Below, one piece after another: positions 1-6,822 of a DNA stretch of 23,358 nt (its first letter is position 1; every line of letters begins with the position of its first letter). A program made the position numbers and the translations under genes. The notes below the pieces were generated by a model that was given only the letters and a program-made list of their open reading frames with translations, was not told where the DNA came from and did no database searches. The stretch comes from Nanobdellota archaeon (GTDB taxonomy: Archaea; Nanobdellota; Nanobdellia; Woesearchaeales; GW2011-AR9): NCBI GenBank assembly GCA_018812355.1, contig JAHJDQ010000040.1, positions 1 through 23,358 on the forward strand, written 5' to 3'.

Positions 1-506
1 ATCACCCCCCGTAACATCGAAACAAACTTTTCTTGCGAATGTTGATGACGTTGATCAATTAAATTATTTGATTTGATTTTTTCATTAACTTCTAATCGTT
101 TCAATTCAATGTAGGCTGCTAAGGGATCTTCTTTCAACCGTTTAGAAATGATTCGCTGAAATTTAGCATAACTCCCAGCCAAATAACGTTCATGCTCTGG
201 GTTGGTAACCAAATGAGTGTAACCATAACGCTCCTCCTGACTTAGTTTTTTGTACAACCGCGCTAACTCAACCAGTAATGAAGTTTGCGAGAAGTCATAT
301 TCATACTCCCTTAATTGCGTGAGTACAATAATGTTTATACCAGAATTTTTCATCAACGACTCAACAACTCTCGCCATACATAACTCACTGTATTCAATCG
401 AGGGCGGAAAGGGACAATTCTCCATACTTAGTTTAAGGATCTTGTTCTCTCCTTCATGATAGGTTTCTGTTTCAAAACAGTCCTTTTGCACTTCTTCTTT
501 TTTCAT
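1..506 (-). CDS. Archaeal type II/IV secretion system ATPase, N-terminal part (partial)
   Basis: The gene starts at ATG 506 and reads off the left edge, so about 168 N-terminal residues are visible. Early residues are charged; then comes a stretch with MENCPFPPSIEYSELCMARV and, further on, an REYEYDFSQTSLLVELARLY segment. This cysteine-containing patch followed by the REYEYDxxQT block is, from memory, typical of the N-terminal domain of archaeal FlaI/TadA-like ATPases that power pilus or archaellum assembly and secretion. The Walker motifs would lie outside the window, so the assignment cannot be confirmed here. A TATA-like stretch (531-540) lies about 29 nt upstream, consistent with a nearly leaderless transcript. 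The TrmB regulator gene ends 53 nt upstream on the same strand, and the coiled-coil and membrane proteins to 4.2 kb may belong to the same machinery. Confidence 0.6.
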   Translation of the reverse strand, partial: MKKEEVQKDCFETETYHEGENKILKLSMENCPFPPSIEYSELCMARVVESLMKNSGINIIVLTQLREYEYDFSQTSLLVELARLYKKLSQEERYGYTHLVTNPEHERYLAGSYAKFQRIISKRLKEDPLAAYIELKRLEVNEKIKSNNLIDQRHQHSQEKFVSMLRGV

Positions 507-559
507 ATTTTATAGTTTTGTTATCTTTCTTTTTATTAATAGTTTTCTATTGTCTTGTT

Positions 560-1300
560 CTATATAGGAGTTGCTTTCCTCCAAATTGAATTAAAATAAT
601 CTCGATGCGCCTTAGATAAATCTTTATCTTTAATGTTAAGTATAATTCTTTCTTTAACTTGTTTTAAGGCAATTAACGATTCCTCACCATCTTTAATTAA
701 TAAAGAAAAATTCTTGAGAGGATAATATTTTATTCTCACACCTAACGCTTTAACTTCCGCAATTAAATCTTTATTATTATCCCCATAATTAGTTAGAATA
801 TAATGACAAACCACCTTCCTCTTCCTCGCTTTCCTCAAGGAATGGATAATATCAATCATCGATTGCTGAGAACCACTACCAATTAATAAAAATTCTTGAT
901 GAGCAGTTTCAATTAATCTCTTGCCAATAATATAACCTTGCTTCCTACCGCCGTAAATCTCTAAAACTTCCTTTTCTTTGTTAATTACGCCAATTTCCTT
1001 TACAGCAGCTAACTCTTCGATTGCTCCTTGTTCTATTTCTTCCCAAATAACTTTCTTTAAATTAACATAATGTGTAATCGCAACTTCTGGATCGACCGCT
1101 TGATAGATTAACGGTTCTTTTTGTAAGATTTGTACAAAACCCTTCTCACGCAATGATTCTAAATTCCGATAAACAGAAGTCGGCGGAACTTCTGCCTTTT
1201 TAGCAATATTTTTGCCTGAAAGAGGACCAAATTTAACTAAAACAATGTAAGATTTTGCCTCATATGGACTCAGCCCTAGTTTTTTTAGCTTTATTATCAT
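560..1300 (-). CDS. TrmB-family transcriptional regulator
   Basis: The N-terminal winged helix reads KLKKLGLSPYEAKSYIVLV, then a recognition region PPTSVYRNLESLREKGFV. This is the TrmB/sugar-sensor type of HTH. The rest (about residues 90-245) matches the phospholipase D-like effector region of the family, without an obvious ligand assignment. The frame opens further upstream with a TTG at 1318, but ATG 1300 is preferred. The TATA-like box on this strand (1333-1341) would place transcription start near 1311, downstream of that TTG. The resulting leader is about 10 nt. Inverted repeats straddle the predicted transcription start, which suggests autoregulation. The gene precedes the secretion ATPase on the same strand and diverges from the coiled-coil genes, so it may control either set (inference). 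Confidence 0.85.
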   Translation of the reverse strand: MIIKLKKLGLSPYEAKSYIVLVKFGPLSGKNIAKKAEVPPTSVYRNLESLREKGFVQILQKEPLIYQAVDPEVAITHYVNLKKVIWEEIEQGAIEELAAVKEIGVINKEKEVLEIYGGRKQGYIIGKRLIETAHQEFLLIGSGSQQSMIDIIHSLRKARKRKVVCHYILTNYGDNNKDLIAEVKALGVRIKYYPLKNFSLLIKDGEESLIALKQVKERIILNIKDKDLSKAHRDYFNSIWRKATPI

Positions 1301-1306
1301 TATATC

Positions 1307-1352
1307 TATTAGTAGCAAGATACTAATAATAGTATTTAAATGTTACTAATAA
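1307..1352 (-). promoter_or_regulatory. Promoter and palindromic operator of the TrmB-type gene
   Basis: A perfect inverted repeat, TATTAGTA (1307-1314) and TACTAATA (1321-1328) with a 6-nt spacer, covers the expected start site. A third half-site, TACTAATA, lies at 1344-1351, and TACTA/TAGTA (1321-1325/1330-1334) forms a second, overlapping dyad. The TATA-like ATTTAAATA (1333-1341, read on the minus strand) lies between the half-sites. Binding here would block the promoter, so autorepression is a reasonable inference. Confidence 0.55.
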
Positions 1353-1431
1353 AAATAAAGCAAAATATAGTAAAATAAAACCAACTCAACTAAAATAAAA
1401 CAACCATACCACTCTACAATACTCACACAAC

Positions 1432-1440
1432 TTTATTATA
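1432..1440 (+). promoter_or_regulatory. TATA-like box of the coiled-coil gene pair
   Basis: TTTATTATA ends 23 nt before ATG 1464. That is the spacing expected for a leaderless archaeal transcript. Confidence 0.5.
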
Positions 1441-1463
1441 TTCTTTTTTATACTAAACAAATA

Positions 1464-1841
1464 ATGACTAAACCACCACCAACTCAAACGCAAGATTTTG
1501 ATCAAGCAAAGATGTATTTATGGGTGAAGAGCTTAGAAGGCAAGGCTAATAACTTAGTTAGAGAAATAAATCTTCTCAAAAACGATTTCATTAACAAAAA
1601 TAATAAACTAAACAAAGAAATTAAAACTCTTAACACTGATCTTACCACAACTAGAAGAACTTTAGATCAAACTGAGCAAAAGATGAACTTAATCATCAAA
1701 GAACTAAAGAAAACTGCCGGAGCAGAAGAAGTTGCTGTTTTAAAAAAATATATGGAATTTTGGAACCCAACAACTTTCGTTACCCAAAAAGATTTGGAAA
1801 AGGCACTCCAACAGAAAGAAATAAATAATCCAAAAAAATAA
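1464..1841 (+). CDS. Coiled-coil protein of unknown function
   Basis: The product is 125 aa, soluble and highly charged. A proline-rich N-terminus (MTKPPPTQTQDFDQAK) is followed by a long heptad-like helix from about residue 20 to 95 (LVREINLLKNDF, LNKEIKTLNTDLTTTRRTLDQTEQ). It ends with a block reading YMEFWNPTTFVTQKDLEKAL. No enzymatic motif is present. The WNPxxFVT tail resembles small coiled-coil proteins I associate with DPANN pilus/secretion loci; that link is from memory and weak. The start is supported by the TATA-like box 23 nt upstream and no room for a Shine-Dalgarno. It probably forms an operon with the next gene, 23 nt downstream. Confidence 0.7.
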   Translation: MTKPPPTQTQDFDQAKMYLWVKSLEGKANNLVREINLLKNDFINKNNKLNKEIKTLNTDLTTTRRTLDQTEQKMNLIIKELKKTAGAEEVAVLKKYMEFWNPTTFVTQKDLEKALQQKEINNPKK

Positions 1842-1864
1842 ATAGTAAAAAAGGTGATCACAAA

Positions 1865-2413
1865 ATGTCTCCAGATTTAATATTAGATGTAAAACAATTA
1901 CGTAATCAAGGCTTAACCGACAGTCTGATTATGGAAGAATTAACTAAACAAGGTAATTCCCCAGAAACAGTCCACCAAGCGATTACCCAAGCTGACGTTG
2001 GTGAAGAAGAAATGCCCGCACAATTTTCGGCAAGACCTTCTCCTGCTTTTACAGGCGGCCCACAATCAACTACTGTTCCTGACGCTAATATTTATGAACG
2101 GATTGAAGAAATTGCCGAAAGCATGATTGATGAGAAATGGGATGAATTGTTGGCCGAAGTAAAAAAGATTGTTGAATGGAAAGAATCGATTGAAGAGAAA
2201 CAAACCAAAATTAACCATGATGTTGAGAAACTAAAAGAAGACTTTAAAGTACTTCATCAAGGCGTTTTAGGTAAGTTAGAAGATTACGATACCAGAATGA
2301 GTGACGTTGGTACAGAACTAAAAGCAGTTGGCAAAGTATTCAAAGATGTGATTCCTGAATTTGTAGAAAATGTTAAAGAACTTTCTAGTATTACAAGAAA
2401 CGCAAAAAAATAA
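1865..2413 (+). CDS. Coiled-coil protein with N-terminal UBA-like helical motif
   Basis: The product is 182 aa. Residues 1-42 (MSPDLILDVKQLRNQGLTDS and the following SPETVHQAITQA) look like a small three-helix, UBA-like domain. A proline-rich linker follows (about 45-75), then a long coiled coil (about 78-180: YERIEEIAESMIDEKWDELL, then KIVEWKESIEEKQTKINHDV). It ends with a helix containing VFKDVIPEFVENVKELS. A strong Shine-Dalgarno, GGTGATC (1853-1859), sits 5 nt before the ATG, as expected for the second gene of an operon. Similar proteins occur beside archaeal secretion ATPases in DPANN genomes as far as I recall, so a cytoplasmic scaffold role for that machinery is possible. The function is not known. 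Confidence 0.72.
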   Translation: MSPDLILDVKQLRNQGLTDSLIMEELTKQGNSPETVHQAITQADVGEEEMPAQFSARPSPAFTGGPQSTTVPDANIYERIEEIAESMIDEKWDELLAEVKKIVEWKESIEEKQTKINHDVEKLKEDFKVLHQGVLGKLEDYDTRMSDVGTELKAVGKVFKDVIPEFVENVKELSSITRNAKK

Positions 2414-2438
2414 TATAATCATCTACTTTTTTTAAAAT

Positions 2439-3002
2439 TTATTGTTCTTTCGCAGTTAATAATGCTACTGCAAAGATGGCAATTCCAAAAATTGTTATTA
2501 ATCCTAAAACTTTTGGATTGACAATGATTTGTGTAATATTAGAAGTAAAATCGCTCGTTGCCGAACCGCCTTCCCGATCAATAACATCTGCTCCTTCCTC
2601 AAAAGAAAATTCTGTAAATGATTGTCCCAGAACATGGGCAAAGGAAGCCATTAAAATCACTAAAGCTACCCCAATAATCGCATTCCTTAAAGTTCTGTCT
2701 TTGATGGCATTAGAAAAATCTGCCTCCTTCGCTCCCATTATTTGAAAGAGTAAGATAATCAAAACAAAAAAGATAATCGCGATTACAAACCAAGGAATCA
2801 TAAAGTTAATCATGTCAATTAAGGTACGGGAAAGTAACATCATAAACGCAACAGCAATCGCAATTAGTGAATTAATCCCAACCGTATCACCAATAACTTT
2901 CGTCTTTTGCAAAATTGCAAAAACAATCGCGAAAACTAAGAGCATCGGAAAGATAAAATCAAAGTACTGTAAGATTCCCAAATCAAGGAAAGTAGCCATC
3001 AT
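2439..3002 (-). CDS. Membrane protein, paralogue C of a three-gene family
   Basis: This 187-aa protein has four to six hydrophobic helices (about residues 12-32, 44-62, 67-90, 106-125 and 163-183) and no signal peptidase site. The N-terminal signature (FDFIFPMLLVFAIVFAILQK then TKVIG) is shared with the two upstream genes. The operon's third gene, it begins 77 nt after the previous stop. Two ATG codons are adjacent (3002 and 2999), and a GGTGG-like element just upstream fits the second one slightly better. The stop converges with the coiled-coil gene (25 nt apart). The fold and role are unknown; membrane location is clear. Confidence 0.75.
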   Translation of the reverse strand: MMATFLDLGILQYFDFIFPMLLVFAIVFAILQKTKVIGDTVGINSLIAIAVAFMMLLSRTLIDMINFMIPWFVIAIIFFVLIILLFQIMGAKEADFSNAIKDRTLRNAIIGVALVILMASFAHVLGQSFTEFSFEEGADVIDREGGSATSDFTSNITQIIVNPKVLGLITIFGIAIFAVALLTAKEQ

Positions 3003-3079
3003 AAACCACCCCGTGATTTATGAGGGCTTCCAAAAAACATTTGTTTTTTGTTAGCCATTTTTTAAATTATTTCACCCAT

Positions 3080-3646
3080 TTATTTATTTTTTTCAAACAA
3101 TTTTCCAAAACTTTTGAGCATTGCTGATCCTTCCGATTTCTCTTTAGGTTCGCGGACAATAAACCAGACAATCAAAGCAAATACTAAGATAATGATTAAC
3201 AATTCAGTTAGTTCTGGATTCCACCAACCGAAAACTTCGGAAGGGCCTGTCCACAAGTTTAATGATGATCCAAAGATGTAAGCAACAAAACCAATTGCCG
3301 CTATTGCGATAAATGGAGCTGCAGACTTAGAAAAGTCCGTCCCAAAAATTCCCATTAACAACAATAACATGATTGCTGCTACTGCAACTAAAGAAATACT
3401 TGGTAAGGCCTCGTTCATTACTTGTACGGGATCATAACCAATCGGATATACTCCCATAATGTGCGGAACAACAAATAATAAACCTAAAACCAAAGCAATA
3501 ATAATATCAAACTTCTTCTCGTCACCTAAAATTTTAGTCTTACGCATGACTGCATAAACAATCGTAAAGACCAAAATAAATGGTAGTAAAAAATCTAATA
3601 TTCCGTAAGCTTGTAAATAATATCCAATGTTACCAAACAGTGCCAT
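3080..3646 (-). CDS. Membrane protein, paralogue B of a three-gene family
   Basis: The product is 188 aa. The N-terminal helix carries the family signature (LDFLLPFILVFTIVYAVMRK then TKILG), followed by helices at about 45-60, 83-100, 108-126 and 147-164. It ends in a lysine-rich cytoplasmic-looking tail (KSFGKLFEKNK). A textbook Shine-Dalgarno (GGAGGT, 3654-3659) lies 7 nt before the ATG. Only 24 nt separate it from the upstream paralogue, so the two are almost surely cotranscribed. The conserved aspartate and proline in the first helix and the KTK(I/V)(L/I)G loop suggest a shared structural role, perhaps an oligomeric membrane assembly. No known family name can be given. Confidence 0.77.
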   Translation of the reverse strand: MALFGNIGYYLQAYGILDFLLPFILVFTIVYAVMRKTKILGDEKKFDIIIALVLGLLFVVPHIMGVYPIGYDPVQVMNEALPSISLVAVAAIMLLLLMGIFGTDFSKSAAPFIAIAAIGFVAYIFGSSLNLWTGPSEVFGWWNPELTELLIIILVFALIVWFIVREPKEKSEGSAMLKSFGKLFEKNK

Positions 3647-3670
3647 TTTGTAAACCTCCTTTGATGAGTA

Positions 3671-4228
3671 TCATTCTTTTTTAACCTCTTTTTTTCTTTT
3701 TGGTTCATAAGTGATAAAAACAATAAAGGCAAGTACAACAATAAAAAATATTATTGTCGCTGCCCAATCCGCTTCCCATAACACAAAAAGAGCAAAAATG
3801 TATTGTAACCAGTTTAAAGCATTGAGAAAAATAAGCACAATACCGATAAACATAAAGACCATAAAAAATTTAATCCAACCAGAATATTGTTCTAGGGTAA
3901 ATTCCTTATCCCCAAAGAAAACTCCTACTAACATCAAAAAACTTACCGCCAAAATTAAAAGCAAAACAATGTTTGCCATTACTTCATTAACGACCGCCAC
4001 TAATTGCGTGGAAGCAACTACTAAAAAAGCCATCACAAAAGCAACAATTGAATTAAGATTTTTTTTTGTTAACTCTTCTCCACCAACTCGTTCTAAACCT
4101 AAAATTTTAGTTTTTTCTAAAATGGCAAAAACAATTGTAAACACTAACAAGAAAGGCAGAATAATATCATAGACCCCTAACTTCCCCATAAAATCTATCG
4201 TTCCCCTGAATACACTTTCCTCTACCAT
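3671..4228 (-). CDS. Membrane protein, paralogue A, first gene of the operon
   Basis: The product is 185 aa. The signature region reads YDIILPFLLVFTIVFAILEK then TKILG. A longer loop (about residues 45-55, GLERVGGEELTKKN) separates the first and second helices, and further helices fall at about 56-75, 80-102, 117-150 and 152-175. The tail is highly basic (EPKRKKEVKKE). A TATA-like stretch at 4271-4283 would start transcription near 4250 and leave a leader of about 20 nt with a GAGG just upstream of the start. A five-codon frame (ATG AGG CAG ATA GAC TAG) directly abuts the start codon; it may be chance. The gene leads the A-B-C operon. Confidence 0.77.
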   Translation of the reverse strand: MVEESVFRGTIDFMGKLGVYDIILPFLLVFTIVFAILEKTKILGLERVGGEELTKKNLNSIVAFVMAFLVVASTQLVAVVNEVMANIVLLLILAVSFLMLVGVFFGDKEFTLEQYSGWIKFFMVFMFIGIVLIFLNALNWLQYIFALFVLWEADWAATIIFFIVVLAFIVFITYEPKRKKEVKKE

Positions 4229-4270
4229 CTAGTCTATCTGCCTCATTTTTATGATAAGAATTAAAGAGTA

Positions 4271-4283
4271 AGTATATATAAAT
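4271..4283 (-). promoter_or_regulatory. TATA-like promoter of the three-gene membrane operon
   Basis: The minus strand reads ATTTATATATACT, the best TATA-like match in the 125-nt gap before tRNA-Phe. It lies about 45 nt upstream of ATG 4228. Confidence 0.5.
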
Positions 4284-4319
4284 GTTTCTTTTACACTTAA
4301 GTTTAATTTGACCAAAAGG

Positions 4320-4348
4320 ATTATAAATGAATTCTTAATTTAAGAATT
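4320..4348 (+). promoter_or_regulatory. TATA box and near-perfect palindrome upstream of tRNA-Phe
   Basis: ATTATAAAT (4320-4328) is about 29 nt before the tRNA 5' end. It is followed immediately by the dyad AATTCTTAA (4330-4338) and TTAAGAATT (4340-4348), whose centre is one base. The dyad ends 5 nt before the tRNA and could be a regulator site or a chance AT palindrome. Confidence 0.4.
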
Positions 4349-4353
4349 AAGTT

Positions 4354-4520
4354 GGGGCTGTAGCTTAATCTGGGACGCGAGAAGCAAAGCTTCTGAGCTT
4401 TCTGCTTGCGCAGAAAAGAGCACTAGACTGAAGATACAAATCTGAAATCTAGGTGTTCGGGGTTCAAATATCTTCAGGGAAACTACCAATCTCTGGGATT
4501 TGAAAGTCCCCGCAGCCCCA
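4354..4520 (+). tRNA. tRNA-Phe(GAA) with three introns
   Basis: The acceptor stem is GGGGCTG (4354-4360) with CAGCCCC (4513-4519), then A at 4520. The anticodon GAA is at 4430-4432 in the stem CTAGA/TCTAG. Three insertions must be removed to give a normal 74-nt tRNA. The D-loop intron is 4375-4416 (42 nt) with exact BHB geometry: central helix TCTG/CAGA, bulges GGA and AAA. The anticodon-loop intron is 4434-4446 (13 nt, after position 37) and its BHB is poor. The T-loop intron is 4469-4506 (38 nt, between 59 and 60) with central helix TTCA/TGAA and bulges AAT and AGT. Discriminator A and the GAA loop fit phenylalanine. A T-rich run follows the 3' end. Confidence 0.9.
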
Positions 4521-4537
4521 CCTTTTCTTTAAGTAAG

Positions 4538-4546
4538 TTTTATATA
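4538..4546 (+). promoter_or_regulatory. TATA-like box of the PGF-pre-PGF-like gene
   Basis: TTTTATATA ends 23 nt before ATG 4570, so the mRNA should be leaderless and independent of the tRNA. Confidence 0.5.
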
Positions 4547-4569
4547 GGTGAAAAGATTTATTTAACAAG

Positions 4570-5268
4570 ATGGCACAGAAAAAAAGAGGCAAAAAAAATA
4601 ATCCAAAACCAAACAATAAAACATTCTGGATAGTTCTGATTGGATTTTTTACCATCTCATTACTAACTATTTTAATAACTTCACAAGTAAATCTTACTGG
4701 TAATACCACTGTGCAACCAATCTCTTTCATGAAAGCAGGTAGTGAATTAACAATAGAACCAAACGTTAACGGTGTAAAATATATTCAACTAAAAATTATT
4801 GAAGATCTAAAAAATGCCCAAGTGATTACAGAAGAAGTTGAAAAAATTAGCTGGGATTTTCAAGGTACATCTATTTCTAAATTTAAAATTTCTTCGACAG
4901 ATGAAGATAAACTAAACCTGTACGAGATAACATTGAAGTTTAAAGAAGCACAACTAGACGGCATCGCTAAAGATGAATTAAGATTATACCAAGAAGGCAA
5001 AGAATTACTGACAACCCTTGATAAAATTGAAGGTGAATTTATTTTTTACACCGCTCAAACAGAGGGAATGGGCGAGTTTGTTATTGGTAAAATGGAGAAA
5101 GAAGCTGTTGCTGACGTTATTGAACCAGAAGTTATCCCAGAACCCAAAGCACAATTGGAAGAACTTCCAGCATTGGTTGAAGAAGAATCAACTCCAGAAC
5201 CAACTGAAGTAGAAGAAAAAAGTTTCTGGGAAAAGATAGCTAATTTCTTTAAGAACATTTTTAGTTAA
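4570..5268 (+). CDS. Membrane-anchored exported protein with PGF-pre-PGF-like domain
   Basis: The product is 232 aa. A basic, lysine-rich N-terminus is followed by one transmembrane helix (about residues 20-38: FWIVLIGFFTISLLTILIT), so the remainder is probably outside the cell. Residues about 50-175 form a beta-rich domain ending in TLDKIEGEFIFYTAQTEGMG then EFVIG. That is the ending I associate with the PGF-pre-PGF domain of archaeal surface proteins. A Glu/Pro-rich spacer (about 178-215) follows, and a C-terminal amphipathic segment (KSFWEKIANFFKNIFS) could bind a membrane. The C-terminus overlaps the 3' end of the HAD gene by 8 nt (5261-5268), converging. Its exact role is unknown. Confidence 0.7.
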   Translation: MAQKKRGKKNNPKPNNKTFWIVLIGFFTISLLTILITSQVNLTGNTTVQPISFMKAGSELTIEPNVNGVKYIQLKIIEDLKNAQVITEEVEKISWDFQGTSISKFKISSTDEDKLNLYEITLKFKEAQLDGIAKDELRLYQEGKELLTTLDKIEGEFIFYTAQTEGMGEFVIGKMEKEAVADVIEPEVIPEPKAQLEELPALVEEESTPEPTEVEEKSFWEKIANFFKNIFS

Positions 5269-5836
5269 TTTTTAGATCCATGATATAATCAACTAAGTTG
5301 TGACTACCCATCCATTCTAATCTTGGCCCGTCAAAACTTTCATTCCAAGGACGAGCATAGGCAATAGCGTGAACATCAAATTCTTGAGCTTGAATTAAAT
5401 GAGGAATGTGATCATCTACTAATGCAATTGCTCCTCTTCGTTTAGCTAATAATCCTTTAGGCAATCTTCCTTCGTAACCTTTTGAACTTCCATAACAAAC
5501 TTCAACAATACCAACTTTTCTAACTACCCTTTCTGTAACTCCTTCAGGAACTCTACTGGTACAAATTATGGGAGTACGTTTGTAGTGAATTAATCTTTCT
5601 ATGCCTTTAACAGCTCCAGGAAGGTAAGGAATTATTTCTAAAACTTTTTCATCTTTACCTAACTCCCATAAAGCTTTAGCGATTTCTTCTCCAACAACCT
5701 CTACCCATTGATCATATTCAGTAGTTAAATCTCCAAACTTTAAATTTTGACCATATTTTTGATTAGCAGTATCAATAATAAACTCCATTGTAGCAAATGT
5801 AGTATCATCACCATCTAAAAATATTAACGAATCCAT
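5261..5836 (-). CDS. HAD-superfamily 5'-nucleotidase-like phosphatase
   Basis: The 191-aa product carries the four HAD motifs. Motif I is FLDGDDT with D8 and D10 as nucleophile and acid/base. Motif II is ICTSR with S94 or T93. K127 is a candidate motif III lysine, and motif IV is LVDDHIPH with D141-D142. The compact cap and overall layout resemble 5'(3')-deoxyribonucleotidase (NT5C)-type enzymes, so a nucleotide monophosphate is the most likely substrate; this is inference. The protein should be cytoplasmic. Its 3' end overlaps that of the exported-protein gene, and 82 nt separate its start from the zinc-ribbon gene upstream on the same strand. Confidence 0.75.
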   Translation of the reverse strand: MDSLIFLDGDDTTFATMEFIIDTANQKYGQNLKFGDLTTEYDQWVEVVGEEIAKALWELGKDEKVLEIIPYLPGAVKGIERLIHYKRTPIICTSRVPEGVTERVVRKVGIVEVCYGSSKGYEGRLPKGLLAKRRGAIALVDDHIPHLIQAQEFDVHAIAYARPWNESFDGPRLEWMGSHNLVDYIMDLKIN

Positions 5837-5918
5837 TTTAATAACTAAAACAAAGAGTTATTAAAAAATAAATATGTTTTCTAAAACACACTTTAATGGG
5901 GAAAAAAAGAAAAAAGAA

Positions 5919-6044
5919 TTAGTGTCCGCGGCAGTCAGTGCAGTAATATCTGTTAGCATTAAAAACCACAATTCGCTGACCACATCCTTTACAACACCTC
6001 TGTATTTTAAATTTTTTAACTTCTTGAAAAACGTGTTGTTTCAG
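5919..6044 (-). CDS. 41-aa zinc-ribbon protein, apparent CTG start
   Basis: A short open frame ends at TAA 5919-5921 and encodes a C-terminal treble of cysteines: CCKGCG (Cys18, Cys21) and YYCTDCRGH (Cys35, Cys38). That is a classic CxxC-x13-CxxC zinc ribbon. No ATG, GTG or TTG lies in frame before the zinc ribbon. CTG 6044 is preceded by the Shine-Dalgarno GGTGAT (6050-6055) with the same 5-nt spacing as the gene at 1865, so CTG is the best start, though it is unusual. The stretch would otherwise be a 365-nt gap between the HAD and M50 genes. Function is unknown; it could bind RNA or protein. Confidence 0.5.
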   Translation of the reverse strand: MKQHVFQEVKKFKIQRCCKGCGQRIVVFNANRYYCTDCRGH

Positions 6045-6092
6045 TTTTTATCACCTTCTTTTTTTTTGTTTACTGTTTACTCAGCAGAAAGT

Positions 6093-6107
6093 TTAGAAAA
6101 AAATCAT
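6093..6107 (-). other. Four-codon leader ORF with its own Shine-Dalgarno
   Basis: ATG ATT TTT TTC TAA (MIFF) lies in the predicted leader of the zinc-ribbon gene, 7 nt after GGTGA (6115-6119). The same AAGAAGGTGA context recurs before the zinc-ribbon start, so the two SD sites look like a duplicated pair. Translation is unproven. Confidence 0.25.
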
Positions 6108-6170
6108 CTTTCCTTCACCTTCTTTTTTTACACAAAAACCCAATGTGTTCGTCGTTAGGAGTAAAAGAAG

Positions 6171-6180
6171 TATATAAACT
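6171..6180 (-). promoter_or_regulatory. TATA-like promoter of the zinc-ribbon gene
   Basis: The minus strand reads AGTTTATATA, which would start transcription near 6148. The leader would then be about 100 nt, long for this otherwise leaderless genome segment. Confidence 0.5.
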
Positions 6181-6201
6181 TTTCTCTATTATGGGCTGTT
6201 T

Positions 6202-6822
6202 TCAGAGGAAAAATAAGAAATATACTCCTACAGCAACCATCGCTAACCAGACATAATTATTCCATTGCAATATTTTTTTGCCATCAAAATTACCGAAGGG
6301 AATTAAATTAAAAAGTCCTAACCAAAAGTTAATTTGAAAACCAATTAAAAAAATAAAACTTCCTGCAGGATACAAAAAAACCAATCCCAGAAAGATTAAT
6401 CCTAAAACAAAATTAGTTGCTGGTCCGGCTAAACTAATTATTCCGTTCTCTTTTCGAGTAATCTGCCCGGCAATCATTACTGCTCCTGGAGCCGCAAAAA
6501 TAAAACCTACTAAAGCTGCCAATCCTACTGCAAGGTATAACATTTGATCAAACGCTCTAAACTCCGCTACACACCCATAACGTTGTGCGGCAAATTTATG
6601 AGCAAGTTCATGTAACAAAAAACCAATCCCAGCCGTAAACAAGGAAATTAAAAACATCACTCCAAAACTTATCGAAAAAATATTATTGATTTTTCCGTTA
6701 AGTAAAGTTATCCCTGAAAATACTAAAGCAAAAGCTAACGAAATTGCTAACCACGCTTTGGCAATATCAATTAACTCCAGTTTAGAAGTTTTTAGTTTTC
6801 CGATTCTGATTGTTTTATACAT
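6202..6822 (-). CDS. Site-2-protease-like M50 family metalloprotease
   Basis: The product is 206 aa with about five to six transmembrane helices. The zinc-binding HExxH motif is HELAHKFA (residues 71-75). The third ligand motif is NLIPFGNFDG (172-181), with AGPATNF at 132-138. Together they define an intramembrane M50 (site-2-protease) enzyme that would cleave membrane-bound substrates such as anti-sigma-like or signalling proteins. The substrate is unknown. Its start overlaps the 3' end of the zinc-finger gene upstream by 31 nt (6792-6822), so the two are probably translationally coupled. A TATA-like box at 7051-7058 serves the pair. Confidence 0.88.
   Translation of the reverse strand: MYKTIRIGKLKTSKLELIDIAKAWLAISLAFALVFSGITLLNGKINNIFSISFGVMFLISLFTAGIGFLLHELAHKFAAQRYGCVAEFRAFDQMLYLAVGLAALVGFIFAAPGAVMIAGQITRKENGIISLAGPATNFVLGLIFLGLVFLYPAGSFIFLIGFQINFWLGLFNLIPFGNFDGKKILQWNNYVWLAMVAVGVYFLFFL

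Noticed and set aside
250..459. Plus-strand open frame of 69 codons
   Set aside because: It lies antisense to the secretion ATPase N-terminus, has no promoter, and its residues show no family pattern.
3711..4172. 153-codon plus-strand frame
   Set aside because: It is antisense to membrane paralogue A and made of low-complexity Lys/Ile/Thr residues, a shadow of hydrophobic codons.
4229..4248. Five-codon frame before the paralogue A start
   Set aside because: It is short enough to arise by chance and has no Shine-Dalgarno of its own.
4464..4730. 88-codon minus-strand frame
   Set aside because: It spans the tRNA-Phe 3' part and the opposite strand of the exported-protein gene; no start signal.
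5874..6158. 94-codon plus-strand frame
   Set aside because: It is Phe/Lys/Ser-rich and antisense to the zinc-ribbon gene, which has a real motif.
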